From Microbacterium oleivorans (GTDB lineage: Bacteria; Actinomycetota; Actinomycetes; Actinomycetales; Microbacteriaceae): DNA of 64,000 nucleotides. Location: positions 2,914,001-2,978,000 of the forward strand of contig NZ_CP058316.1 in NCBI RefSeq assembly GCF_013389665.1. Direction: 5' to 3'. Under the pieces are notes generated by a model that worked only from the letters and a program-made list of their open reading frames with translations, made no database searches and was not told the DNA's origin. The translations under genes were made by a program, and so were the position numbers. Below, piece after piece: positions 25,296 through 33,609 of the stretch (position 1 is the stretch's first letter; every line of letters starts with the position of its first letter).

Positions 25296-26251
25296 GCGCG
25301 GCCCTCCTGTTCCTGTGTCGGAAGGCCTGCCGCGGCGAGGATCTGATCGAGGAGCTGTTGTGTCTTGGCTGCCTCCCACCCCGAGGTGAGCGGCGGCTGA
25401 CGGTCTTTGACCCGGTCGAGGAAGTGCCGGACCGCGTCGGCGAACCCGAACGTCTCCGTCGCTGTGGCCCAGCCGAACGCTTCGGGGCTCATGGAGCGAA
25501 CGGTTCGGACCCCGTCCACCGTCACCGCGACGCTGTCCGGAGCCACGACCTCGGCGGATCGCCTCTGGCCGTACGCGTCGAGCTTCTCGCCCCACGCCCC
25601 CGCGGCGCGCGCTGCGACGAGCACGCCGGTGTTGCCCGTGGAGAATCGCACGAGAGCGGCTGTGCCCTCTTCTTCCCAGGGGTCCGTTCCGGCAGACGCG
25701 GCCGAGACATCGACGACGTCGCCCCCGCAGAACCAGCGCAGCAGGTCCACCATGTGGATCGCGTTCTCGAAGGTGGCCCGGTACTCGGACCCGGCCCGGT
25801 TCTTCTGCGCGACGCAGAACGACGCGCCAGCGGCTCCGAAGGCCTCCCGCGCCGCGACGTACACGGGCGCGAACCGGCGGTTGAGGCCGACCATCAGTAC
25901 TCGACCGTGCTCATCGGCGAGCTCGGCGAGGCGGATCGCGTCCGCCGTGGAGGTGGCCAGCGGCTTCTCGCAGAACACGTCGACGCCGGCGCGCAGGGCG
26001 CTCTCGACCGCAGCGACATGTTCGGAGCGCGGGGTGAGGACGAAGACGGCGTCGAGATCCTCAGCGGCCATCATCTCGTCGACGGTGCGGTAGACGTTCG
26101 TGAAGCCCCACCGGCGCTGCACGGCGCTGGGGTCGTCGCGGCGCGACACCAGGGCTCGCAGTTCTACATCCTCGCGCTGGACGAGAGTCGGCAGCTGGGC
26201 GATGCTGGCGATGTTGCCGGCACCGACGACCCCGACGCGAACGCGACTCAT
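25271..26251 (-). CDS. Gfo/Idh/MocA oxidoreductase
   Basis: A 326-residue dehydrogenase with VGVVGAGNIASIAQL at the N-terminus, FCEKPLATS carrying the conserved lysine, and NRRFAPVY plus NAIHMVDLLRWF in the substrate domain. ATGA overlap with the epimerase gene upstream and overlap with the SDR downstream, so it is part of the six-gene minus operon. Substrate unknown. The neighbours suggest a hexose, uronate or amino-sugar derivative. Confidence 0.85.
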   Translation of the reverse strand: MSRVRVGVVGAGNIASIAQLPTLVQREDVELRALVSRRDDPSAVQRRWGFTNVYRTVDEMMAAEDLDAVFVLTPRSEHVAAVESALRAGVDVFCEKPLATSTADAIRLAELADEHGRVLMVGLNRRFAPVYVAAREAFGAAGASFCVAQKNRAGSEYRATFENAIHMVDLLRWFCGGDVVDVSAASAGTDPWEEEGTAALVRFSTGNTGVLVAARAAGAWGEKLDAYGQRRSAEVVAPDSVAVTVDGVRTVRSMSPEAFGWATATETFGFADAVRHFLDRVKDRQPPLTSGWEAAKTQQLLDQILAAAGLPTQEQEGRAWSSMAVK

Positions 26252-27168
26252 GAGCTCACCTCCGCCGTCTCGCCCTGCGCGCGACTGTCGATGTCGAGCA
26301 GGAGCGAGCGGAGATGGTCGGCGCCGCGACGGAACCCGACCTCCGGCACGTCGAGATCCTGCGGGTGCCAGCGGTACTCGTACTCCAGTGAGAGCACGTC
26401 GTCGTAGCCGACACCGCGGAGCCGATGCAGGATGTGGTGCCAGTCGATCGCGCCGTCGCCCACGACGCGCGACATGACGGCGCGCTCCTCCGCGTGCACA
26501 CGTGCCGTCTCGGACGCGACGAATGGAGCATCAGGATCCTTGAAGACGAGATCTTTCACGTGGACGTGCCCGATCAGGTCGGCTTGGACCGCGAACGCCT
26601 CATCGACACCCTCGTCATGGGTGAACGTGAGGTTCGCCTGGTCGTAGAGCACACGGACGGCGGCGGAACCGACCTCGCGGACGAGTCGAGCGGTGTCGGC
26701 GGCAGTCTGGGTCATCGTGCCGAAATGGTTCTCGGCGCACAGCACGACACCGGCGTCGGCGGCGGGCGCCGAGAGCTCGGTGAGCGAACGTACGAGCTGA
26801 TCCCAGTGCGCGGCGTGGTTCTCTCGGTCGGGCTGCCACGAGCCGGAGTAGATGCGGATCCGGCTGGCGCCCGTGGTGTGGGCGATGTCGATGGCCGAGC
26901 GGATGTCGTCGACAGCGCGGACGCGCTCGCGTTCGTCAGTCGAGTTGAACGCCGTTGTGTACGGAGTGAGCCCGATGATCGGGATGCCCTCGCCGGCCGA
27001 GACCCGTGCGGCTTCCGCGGCCGCTGCGGCGTCCCCGAGAGGCAGGCCACTGCGGTAATCGTCCTGATAGATCACTTCGGCGGCGTCGAGGCCCGCACGG
27101 GCGAAGAGGCGGAGCGCCTCGGGGACGGTCTGATCGGGGGTGCCGAGGGTGTGTCCGGCGATTCTCAT
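26248..27168 (-). CDS. Sugar phosphate isomerase/epimerase
   Basis: A 306-residue xylose-isomerase-like TIM barrel. Metal-ligand strands are seen in VVLCAENHFGTM, VLYDQANLTF, GHVHVKDLVF and VLSLEYEYRW. I chose the ATG at 27168, which overlaps the VOC gene stop (ATGA). The open frame extends upstream without family support. Next to two Gfo/Idh/MocA enzymes and a LacI regulator it likely epimerises a keto-sugar intermediate of the pathway. Confidence 0.83.
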   Translation of the reverse strand: MRIAGHTLGTPDQTVPEALRLFARAGLDAAEVIYQDDYRSGLPLGDAAAAAEAARVSAGEGIPIIGLTPYTTAFNSTDERERVRAVDDIRSAIDIAHTTGASRIRIYSGSWQPDRENHAAHWDQLVRSLTELSAPAADAGVVLCAENHFGTMTQTAADTARLVREVGSAAVRVLYDQANLTFTHDEGVDEAFAVQADLIGHVHVKDLVFKDPDAPFVASETARVHAEERAVMSRVVGDGAIDWHHILHRLRGVGYDDVLSLEYEYRWHPQDLDVPEVGFRRGADHLRSLLLDIDSRAQGETAEVSS

Positions 27169-27728
27169 GAGGAGGCCTCCATGGTGATCGAGGGGGTGTG
27201 AGCGTGCCAATCGGCCGGGCCGACGAGATGCGGGGGATCGGCGACGCGGGACCGGTCGACGAACTCGAGGATGAGGCCCCACGACGTGCGCGCGTACACC
27301 CATCGGTTCCCCGCGACGGCCGGACTGTCGCCGGCGACTTCTTTGCGGGCGCCGAGGACGTCGATCCCGGGGAGGTCGCCGATGGCGGCGACGACGTCGT
27401 CGACGTCGTTCACCACGAAGCACAGATGGTGGCCGCCCGCGTCGCTGGCGCGGGGGAACACCGGCGAGCGATCCTCGCTCCACCACTGGAACAACTCGAC
27501 GTTGAGGTTGGGTGGAAGTCGCAACATGCGCAGCTTCAGATGCGCGTCTGCGGGCACTCCGAAGTGCTCCGGCATCACCGCCGCGTCGGGGCCGCGAGTG
27601 GATTCGTACAGCACCTCCGCGCCGAGAAGCACAGTGAACAGGCGTGTGGCGTCGTCGAGATCCGGCACGGTGAACGCCACATGATCGACGTACTGCAGAC
27701 CGGGAAGGCCGGGAGAGAGGGGAGTCAT
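27165..27728 (-). CDS. VOC-family (glyoxalase/dioxygenase fold) protein
   Basis: A 187-residue vicinal-oxygen-chelate protein: LQYVDHVAFTVPDLDDATRLF (first metal His), NVELFQWW (Glu), GGHHLCFVVNDVDD (second His) and WGLILEFVDR (second Glu). The complete H-E-H-E set suggests an active metal site. In sugar-catabolic operons such proteins are usually isomerases, epimerases or lyases of uncertain substrate. ATGA overlaps on both sides. Confidence 0.82.
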   Translation of the reverse strand: MTPLSPGLPGLQYVDHVAFTVPDLDDATRLFTVLLGAEVLYESTRGPDAAVMPEHFGVPADAHLKLRMLRLPPNLNVELFQWWSEDRSPVFPRASDAGGHHLCFVVNDVDDVVAAIGDLPGIDVLGARKEVAGDSPAVAGNRWVYARTSWGLILEFVDRSRVADPPHLVGPADWHAHTPSITMEASS

Positions 27729-28720
27729 CGGTGAAGTCTCTGGGTCGATGAACGGATGAGGAGGGTCGGCTTGAGGACGACGTGCTCGGGTGGGCCCTCG
27801 GCGATGAGGGATTCTCCCAGCTCGATCGCGAGCTGCCCGAGCTCTGTGACGGGTTGACGGACGCTGGTCAGTCTGGGGTTGAAGTGCGCACCCGAGTCGA
27901 GACCGTCGAAGCCGACGACGGACAGGTCGCCGGGCACGGTGAACCCGCGGGCACCCAGTTCGGAGATCACCGCGAACGCGATCGCATCGTTGCTCGCGAT
28001 CATCGCCGTCGGGCGATCCGGTTCGCGCAACCAGTGGTCGACGATCCCGGGGGCCAGGTCGGCGTCCGCAGCGGCCTCCAGGACGACCGGCGCGACACCG
28101 TGGCGGCCGGCCGCACGATGATAGGCATCCCAGCGGTCCTGTGCCGTGTGGGTTCCGATGATGCCCGGGGCGTAAGCGATGCGCGTGTGTCCGAGCGTGA
28201 GGAGGTGATCGAAAGCGAGGTCGATGCCGTGCGTACTGTCGACGGTGACGGTGGGAACGGAGGGGTCGTCCTCCACCCGGTCGATGACCACGATCCTGTT
28301 CTGGAATGTGTGCTCGCGCAGTGCCTCCAGGTCGACGCGAGTGGACGGTGCGACGACCCCGAAAGGGGAGAACATCGAGCGCATCGAACTCAGGTAGCCG
28401 GCTGTCTGGCCGGTGTCGCCTCCGGTGATGCAGAGCAGCAGTTGATACCCGCGTGCCTCGGCGGCGGCGGTCGTCGCGCGCGCGAGCTCGGCGAAGAACG
28501 GATTGGTGATGTCCGGGACGATGAGGGGGACGAGATTGCTCGAGCCGCGGCGAAGCGCCTGGGCCAGCGGGTTCATGGAGTAGCCCAGCCGAGCGGCCAC
28601 CTGCAGGACATGCTCCCGCGTCGCGGTGCGAACCGCGTCCGGCCGTGAGAACGCGCGAGACACCGTGGACCGGTGGACGCCCGCTGCTTCGGCGACATCG
28701 TCGATGCTCACCTCAGCCAT
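27725..28720 (-). CDS. LacI-family transcriptional regulator
   Basis: A 331-residue LacI/PurR-type repressor. The N-terminal helix-turn-helix is SIDDVAEAAGVHRSTVSRAF, followed by the hinge (NPLAQALRRGSSN) and a periplasmic-binding-like effector domain with GVVAPSTR, DRVEDDPSVPTVTVDS and IGTHTAQDRWDAYH. It is the second gene of the operon beginning at 29702 and is presumably autoregulated through the perfect CG-centred palindrome at 29759-29774, whose form fits this family. ATGA overlap with the VOC gene. The start overlaps the previous gene by 8 bp. Confidence 0.9.
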   Translation of the reverse strand: MAEVSIDDVAEAAGVHRSTVSRAFSRPDAVRTATREHVLQVAARLGYSMNPLAQALRRGSSNLVPLIVPDITNPFFAELARATTAAAEARGYQLLLCITGGDTGQTAGYLSSMRSMFSPFGVVAPSTRVDLEALREHTFQNRIVVIDRVEDDPSVPTVTVDSTHGIDLAFDHLLTLGHTRIAYAPGIIGTHTAQDRWDAYHRAAGRHGVAPVVLEAAADADLAPGIVDHWLREPDRPTAMIASNDAIAFAVISELGARGFTVPGDLSVVGFDGLDSGAHFNPRLTSVRQPVTELGQLAIELGESLIAEGPPEHVVLKPTLLIRSSTQRLHR

Positions 28721-29702
28721 GCCGGCCCGCCGTGTCTTCTTCGGGCGACCAGATGAGCTCCATCGTGGACAGCAGCTCGGCCAGGGTCGACATGCCGGAG
28801 AATCCGCTCGCGAGGGTGTCGGCGACGTCGTCGACCAATCTCTCGTAGAGCGGGTCGCTATCGACCTCGAGGGTGGCGGTCGTCGTCACTCCGGAGATGT
28901 CGGTGAACGAGGCGTTGCCGGTGGTGTCGATGGATGCGAAGCCACGCGTCCCGGCGGCGGTGAAGCTGCAATAGCGCTTCAGCGGCGAATCGGGGAACGC
29001 GTATCCGACCTCCACGATGGCTTCTCGACCGGTGGGGGTGCTCAGCACGAGCGTCGCGTGATCGTCTACGCCTTCTCCGTGCAGCGCCGCGGATCGACGG
29101 CGGACGACGTCGGCGGGCTGGCCGATGTGGCGAAGCGCCATGTCGACGAAATGCGGCCCGAGATTCATCAAGCTGCCACCTCCCGACAGCGTCGGATCGA
29201 GCATCCAGGGGTTTCCGTTCCGTCGATATCGATGCGCGGGGCCGGCGACGAAGGCCATCCGCTCGTAGACGATGTCTCCGGCTTGGCGCAGCCAGGAGTC
29301 GATGGGTGCGCCTCGCTGCACCAGTGCGACCGTCACCGCGACCTCGGCCGAACGTGCCTCCTCCTCGAGCTGTCTGAGTTCGCGCAGGCCGACGCCGGCG
29401 GGCTTCTCGATCACGAAGGGAAGGCGTCGTCGGATCAGCCGGCGAGCGTCCGCGAGCATCTGGTGATGGGGGCTCAGCACGAACGCGACGTCGATCCCAT
29501 CGTGGTCGAGGGCTGCGTCGACGTCGGATGTGGCCGAGGCGCCCAGGCGGGCGGCGACCCCTTCTGCGACGGCGAGGTCCGCGTCCTGCACCGCAGCGAC
29601 GCGGAATCGCCTCGACAGACCGTCGAGGTAGAGCGGTGCGTGCCAGTGCGCGGCGCCCACGAGGACGGCCGTGGGGCGCAGATCGTCGGATCCGGGCTTC
29701 AT
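28713..29702 (-). CDS. Gfo/Idh/MocA oxidoreductase, first gene of LacI operon
   Basis: A 329-residue member of the family with FVIEKPAGVGLREL, WMLDPTLSGGGSLMNLGPHFVDMAL and a C-terminal substrate domain. The usual GxGxxG is altered to VGAAHWHAPLYL near the N-terminus, so cofactor binding is somewhat unusual (VLVGAAHWHAP resembles a subgroup acting on sugars or their glycosides). The ribosome-binding site GAAGGAGAGG lies 9-12 nt upstream. It is nearest to the operator-promoter at 29759-29806 and is therefore the lead enzyme of the operon. Confidence 0.83.
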   Translation of the reverse strand: MKPGSDDLRPTAVLVGAAHWHAPLYLDGLSRRFRVAAVQDADLAVAEGVAARLGASATSDVDAALDHDGIDVAFVLSPHHQMLADARRLIRRRLPFVIEKPAGVGLRELRQLEEEARSAEVAVTVALVQRGAPIDSWLRQAGDIVYERMAFVAGPAHRYRRNGNPWMLDPTLSGGGSLMNLGPHFVDMALRHIGQPADVVRRRSAALHGEGVDDHATLVLSTPTGREAIVEVGYAFPDSPLKRYCSFTAAGTRGFASIDTTGNASFTDISGVTTTATLEVDSDPLYERLVDDVADTLASGFSGMSTLAELLSTMELIWSPEEDTAGRHG

Positions 29703-29746
29703 CGCCAGTGACCTCTCCTTCTCTCATCCCAGCACATTCCCAGAAA

Positions 29747-29774
29747 TGAGATCGATTGCTGAGATCGATCTCAG
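29747..29774. promoter_or_regulatory. LacI-type operator, perfect 16-bp palindrome plus half-site
   Basis: CTGAGATCGATCTCAG (29759-29774) is a perfect palindrome with central CG. Immediately beside it, TGAGATCGATTG (29747-29758) repeats the left half-site and the centre. The pair covers +1 to about +30 of the minus-strand promoter. The LacI gene of the same operon is the obvious binding partner. Confidence 0.78.
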
Positions 29775-29776
29775 GA

Positions 29777-29806
29777 ATCGTGGCACACGAGTCGCGGCGC
29801 TGTCAA
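29777..29806 (-). promoter_or_regulatory. Promoter of the LacI-controlled minus operon
   Basis: On the minus strand, TTGACA (29806-29801), an 18-nt spacer and CACGAT (29782-29777). The transcription start is expected within the palindromic operator directly downstream, giving classical repression. Confidence 0.6.
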
Positions 29807-29861
29807 CGAGACCCGATGGCCCGCTCGCGGAACGTTCCGAAGTGGTGTATTCCTCGATGTC

Positions 29862-30509
29862 ATGTTCACCAAACTCCGCGTCCTGCAGACCATCCACGAC
29901 TCCGGCAACGTGCTCATCGTGCGCCTCGACACCGCCGAGGAGGCTTACGAGGTCGCTGTCGCAGCGGTGGCTGGCGGCATCCGTGCACTCGAGATCACGC
30001 TCTCGATCCCCGGCGCGCTGAGCGTCATCCAGCGCCTCGCGGAACGCTTCGCTCAGGATGACGTGGTCATCGGGGCGGGTACCGTCCTCGACGAGCACGC
30101 GGCCTGGTCGAGCATCCAAGCAGGGGCCCGATTCCTCGTCAGCCCCAACCTCAACCCTGCGATGATCCGGCTCGCCAACCGCTATCAGATCGCGACCATC
30201 AGCGGGGCCTACACGCCCACGGAGATCCTCGAGACCGCCGAAGCGGGCGCGGACATCGTCAAGCTGTTCCCGACCGAAGCGGGAGGGATCCCGTACACCA
30301 AGGCCGTGCTTGCACCCCTTGCCCACATTCCCCTCCTCCCGGCAGGCGGGGTGACCCCGGGCAACGTCGGCGACTGGTTCGACGCCGGCGTCACCGCCGT
30401 CGGAGTGGGCAGCGCCATCACCAAGGCCGGCCGCCCGGACGGTGACATGGCCAGGGTGACCGACGCGGCGGCGGAGTTCGTGGCTGCGCTCGCGCGAGTG
30501 AAGCGGTGA
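29862..30509 (+). CDS. eda: KDPG/KHG aldolase (2-dehydro-3-deoxy-phosphogluconate aldolase)
   Basis: A 215-residue class I aldolase. The Schiff-base lysine is Lys134 in ADIVKLFP, with Glu44 in ALEITL and Arg21 in IVRLDTAEEA, the complete KDPG-aldolase set. It cleaves KDPG (or a KDPGal-like acid) to pyruvate and a triose phosphate, so the neighbouring dehydrogenases may produce a 2-keto-3-deoxy acid. No Shine-Dalgarno sequence precedes ATG 29862. Leaderless or atypical initiation is likely. GTGA-type overlap with the kinase gene. Confidence 0.9.
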   Translation: MFTKLRVLQTIHDSGNVLIVRLDTAEEAYEVAVAAVAGGIRALEITLSIPGALSVIQRLAERFAQDDVVIGAGTVLDEHAAWSSIQAGARFLVSPNLNPAMIRLANRYQIATISGAYTPTEILETAEAGADIVKLFPTEAGGIPYTKAVLAPLAHIPLLPAGGVTPGNVGDWFDAGVTAVGVGSAITKAGRPDGDMARVTDAAAEFVAALARVKR

Positions 30510-31087
30510 CGGCGTCCGAAGAGGCGGTCGTGCCGGTCGCATACATCACGCTCGGCGGCGCGGGGTCGGGAAAGTCGACCCTGTCCAGGCATCTCAGCAT
30601 GCTCACCGGCGCGGTCTACCTCGACAAGGACACCGTCGCGGGTCCGCTCGTGAGAGTCGCGCTCGAGGCTCTCGGGCAGGACCCCTCCGACCGTGAATCG
30701 AACGCGTTGTATCTCGGGAGGATCATGCCGGCGGAGTACGAGACGCTCTTCGACACCGCGGGCCGTAACCTCGAGCTGGGGCACTCCGTCGTCCTGGACG
30801 CGCCCTTCGTCGCGTATCTCGACGACGCGGACTTCCTGCGTCGTGTCACCGAGAACGCGGGCTGGCCGACGACCCGCATCCGGGTGATCCACGTCGAGAC
30901 ATCGCCCGACATCGTTCGCCGACGTCTGATCGAACGCGGGAGCTCGCGTGATCGCGCCAAGCTCGCCGACTGGGACGGCTACTGGGCGAGGTTCGGCGTT
31001 CTTCGGTGCCGCTGGAGCACGGGGGAGCACGTGAGCGTCTCGAACGACGACGACTCCGCGCTGGAGCGTCTGGCAGCGCTGATCTGA
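30506..31087 (+). CDS. P-loop kinase-like AAA protein
   Basis: A 193-residue P-loop NTPase with Walker A GGAGSGKST near residues 17-25, YLDKDT (nucleoside/sugar-kinase-type Asp), VVLDAPFVAYL and VIHVETSPDIVRRRL. It resembles small sugar or gluconate kinases of the AAA_33 group more than zeta toxins, as there is no antitoxin partner. Starting GTG 30506 within the stop of the aldolase gene, it most likely phosphorylates the 2-keto-3-deoxy acid (or its precursor) for the aldolase. Function inferred from position. Confidence 0.68.
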   Translation: MTASEEAVVPVAYITLGGAGSGKSTLSRHLSMLTGAVYLDKDTVAGPLVRVALEALGQDPSDRESNALYLGRIMPAEYETLFDTAGRNLELGHSVVLDAPFVAYLDDADFLRRVTENAGWPTTRIRVIHVETSPDIVRRRLIERGSSRDRAKLADWDGYWARFGVLRCRWSTGEHVSVSNDDDSALERLAALI

Positions 31088-31127
31088 CGCCGACCGCGCG
31101 GGTCGCCGAACACCTCGCGACGGATCC

Positions 31128-31156
31128 TTGACAGATGCGACGGGCCGTGCGATCGT
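31128..31156 (+). promoter_or_regulatory. Promoter of the IclR-controlled cluster
   Basis: TTGACA (31128-31133), a 17-nt spacer and GATCGT (31151-31156). A consensus -35 with a weak -10, as is common for activated or repressed promoters. The start falls inside the inverted repeat that follows. Confidence 0.6.
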
Positions 31157-31188
31157 CTGTAACAGCGTTACGGAAACGCTGTTACAGA
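31156..31188. promoter_or_regulatory. Perfect 14-bp inverted-repeat operator
   Basis: TCTGTAACAGCGTT (31156-31169), a 5-nt spacer ACGGA and the exact complement AACGCTGTTACAGA (31175-31188). It overlaps the end of the -10 box and the predicted transcription start and lies 25 bp before the IclR-family gene, which presumably binds it. Confidence 0.78.
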
Positions 31189-31213
31189 TCCCCCGACGAT
31201 GAGGAATCACAAC

Positions 31214-32011
31214 ATGGCACTAGCGGAAGACGTCGCGAACGCGATGCACACGCTCGAACTGCTGGCCTCCCGGCCGGAGGGTCGGCGCGTCAGCGAGATC
31301 GCCGAGCGCCTGGACGTCAACAAGGCCATCGCGCACCGCCTGCTCGCCGCGCTGATGCAGGCGGGATACGTCTTCCAGGATGCGCGCACCTCGAGCTATG
31401 TGGCCACCCACAGCCTCGGCGCCCTCGGCCTGCGTCAGCTCTCGTCCTCGGGGGTGGGGACCTGGGCCCAGCGCTCGCTGGACTCGCTCGCCGCTGACTG
31501 CGAGGAGCTCGTGCGTCTGGCCGTCGCCACCAATGACACGCTGCAGTGGATCGCCAAGGCCCAGGGCTCCAACTCCTCGCTCCGCCTGGACCCCGTGATG
31601 GGTCAGGACGTCGTCCCGCACGCGACCGCATCCGGCAAGGCCTGGCTTTCCACGCTCAGCGCCGAGCGCATCGAGACGGTCCTGGACCAGGAGGACCGTC
31701 TGAGTGTGACATCCCGCTCCGCCCTGGACCGACCTGCTCTCAGCATCGAGCTCGACGAGGTACGGCACCGCGGCTATGCCACGACGTTCGAAGAGATGGA
31801 CCTCGGCATCAACGCCGTGGCGGCTCCCATCTTCGGGGCGGGAGCGGGCCGCGAGGCCACCGGCACCATCAGCATCGCCGGCCCGTCGGTGCGGATGACA
31901 CGCGCGCGGATGGCCGAGCTCTCCCCGCTGCTGCTGGCGTCGGCGGCGGACATCGCCAAGAGCTGGCCGAGCTACGCCTACCTGATGGCGAGCGAGGAAC
32001 TGTCCGCCTAG
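31214..32011 (+). CDS. IclR-family transcriptional regulator
   Basis: A 265-residue IclR protein: winged helix at residues about 5-65 (MHTLELLASRPEGRRVSEIA and VNKAIAHRLLAALMQAGYV) and a GAF-like effector domain with VGTWAQRSL, PHATASGKAWLST and GINAVAAPIFG. I took ATG 31214, which has GAGGAATC upstream. An ATG 15 bp earlier is in frame but lacks a ribosome-binding site. It probably autoregulates through the repeat at 31156-31188 and controls the transporter and enzyme genes downstream. Confidence 0.9.
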   Translation: MALAEDVANAMHTLELLASRPEGRRVSEIAERLDVNKAIAHRLLAALMQAGYVFQDARTSSYVATHSLGALGLRQLSSSGVGTWAQRSLDSLAADCEELVRLAVATNDTLQWIAKAQGSNSSLRLDPVMGQDVVPHATASGKAWLSTLSAERIETVLDQEDRLSVTSRSALDRPALSIELDEVRHRGYATTFEEMDLGINAVAAPIFGAGAGREATGTISIAGPSVRMTRARMAELSPLLLASAADIAKSWPSYAYLMASEELSA

Positions 32012-32045
32012 TCCTCGCCCGCTCGCCGAGAATCGTCCCACTTTC

Positions 32046-32069
32046 CGGTTGATCCGACCCGATCAACCG
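32046..32069. terminator. Hairpin between IclR gene and MFS gene
   Basis: A perfect 9-bp stem, CGGTTGATC (32046-32054) and its complement (32061-32069), with a 6-nt loop, no T-tract. It may attenuate regulator-to-transporter readthrough. As a symmetric DNA element it could also be a regulator site. Confidence 0.5.
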
Positions 32070-32132
32070 CTGACAACCATGTCCACGGCCGGCTCCCGGT
32101 GAGCCGCCGCGCGCCTTCGAAGGAGAAGCACG

Positions 32133-33581
32133 ATGACTTCGTCTCCCCACACCGTCAGCGAAACCGCTGCCGAGGCCGCCGAACGGCCCGCCCGCAAGGG
32201 CCAGGCGCGCAACCTGCTGGCCGGAACCGTCGGGCACTTCGTCGAGTGGTACGACTGGTACGTGTACGGCCTTCTCGCGGCCGTCTTCTCGTCGCAGATC
32301 TTCCCCTCGGACTCCCCGTTCGCGTCGCTGATGGCCGCGTTCCTCACCTACGCCATCGGGTTCATCATCCGCCCCCTCAGCGGCATCATCCTCTCTCCAC
32401 TGGCAGACAGGTACGGACGCCGCCGCATCCTCTCCCTCGCGGTGTCGGGAATGGCTCTGGGTGCGCTGATCATCGGCCTCACACCGCCGTTCGCCGCCGT
32501 CGGCTACCTCGCGCCGATCATGTTCGTCGTCGCACGCATCCTGCAGGGCATCTCCGCCGGAACAGAGGGGCAGAGCGCCATCGCGTTCATGGTCGAACAC
32601 GCGCCCGCCGACCGGCGCGGCCTCTTCGGCTCCTTCACCAACATGGCAAGTGGCCTGGCGACGCTCGCCGCCACCGCCGCCGCCGCCATCGTCACCTCGG
32701 CCTTCGCCCCCGACGTTCTCGCGTCGTGGGGATGGCGAATCCCCTTCATCGTCGGCGGCATCCTGGGCGTGGTCGGCCTCGTCCTCCGCGCCCGCTCGGA
32801 CGAGTCGCCCGAGTTCGAAGCCAGCGCGATGGCCGACCAGAAGTCCGCGCCCAAGAAGCTCCTCGAGCTGCTGCGCAACCACCCGAAGGCCATCGTGCAG
32901 ACCGCCGCCCTCTCGGCCCCCGCCGTGGCCTACTACACCTGGGCGACGTTCCTGCCCACCTACGCGAACCTCACCTCGGGTCGCGACCTGTCCTCGACCC
33001 TGGCGGGCAGCGTGATCGGACTCGCTCTGCTCGTGATCGTCGTGCCGACCTGCGGGTATCTCTCGGATCGACTCGGCCGACGCAAGATCTTCCCCATCGT
33101 CGGCGCCACCGGCATGATCGTGCTCTTCTTCCCTCTGCTGCTCCTGCTGCAGACGCCGGGCTTCTGGGTCTATGTGCTCGTGGCGGCGTCGGGCTGGGTC
33201 GTCCTCGGCATCTGGCAGTCCGTGTACCCCACCATTCAGGCGGAGCTGTTCCCCGCCGCGGTCCGTGTCTCGGGGATCGGCTTCGCCCACCAGATCGTGA
33301 TCGCCGTGTTCGGCGGGACAGCGCCCCTCATCGCGGCAGCATTCGTCGGCGCTGGGAACCCCATGGGGGTCGCGGTCTACATGATCGTCGTCGTCACTCT
33401 GTGCCTGATCGTCTACCTGACCCTGCCGGAGACCGGCAGCCGGGCACCGCAGGCCACCGTCTCGGCAACCGACAGCATCTCCGTCGTAGTGGACGATCCG
33501 GACATTCCGATGCCTGACGTGCGCCGCCGCCGCGACACCGCCGGCGTCCGCGGGCGCCGAGCAGCCGCCACCGAGCAGTGA
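32133..33581 (+). CDS. MFS transporter of the metabolite:H+ symporter (MHS) family
   Basis: A 482-residue, 12-helix transporter. FVEWYDWYVYGLLAA in helix 1, RPLSGIILSPLADRYGRRR in the loop 2-3 and ARILQGISAGTEGQS in helix 4 are MHS signatures shared with ShiA, KgtP and ProP, proton symporters for organic acids. The C-terminal about 60 residues are charged and cytoplasmic. Ribosome-binding site GAAGGAGAAG. With a shikimate-dehydrogenase-like gene in the same cluster, a cyclic carboxylic acid such as quinate or shikimate is a reasonable but unproven substrate. Confidence 0.88.
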   Translation: MTSSPHTVSETAAEAAERPARKGQARNLLAGTVGHFVEWYDWYVYGLLAAVFSSQIFPSDSPFASLMAAFLTYAIGFIIRPLSGIILSPLADRYGRRRILSLAVSGMALGALIIGLTPPFAAVGYLAPIMFVVARILQGISAGTEGQSAIAFMVEHAPADRRGLFGSFTNMASGLATLAATAAAAIVTSAFAPDVLASWGWRIPFIVGGILGVVGLVLRARSDESPEFEASAMADQKSAPKKLLELLRNHPKAIVQTAALSAPAVAYYTWATFLPTYANLTSGRDLSSTLAGSVIGLALLVIVVPTCGYLSDRLGRRKIFPIVGATGMIVLFFPLLLLLQTPGFWVYVLVAASGWVVLGIWQSVYPTIQAELFPAAVRVSGIGFAHQIVIAVFGGTAPLIAAAFVGAGNPMGVAVYMIVVVTLCLIVYLTLPETGSRAPQATVSATDSISVVVDDPDIPMPDVRRRRDTAGVRGRRAAATEQ

Positions 33582-33609
33582 AGATCGCAGAACGGAAAGG
33601 AGCCCCTGC

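Noticed and set aside
30506..31087. Zeta-toxin interpretation of the P-loop protein
   Set aside because: No antitoxin gene is adjacent and the gene is coupled to KDPG aldolase, so a metabolic kinase fits better.
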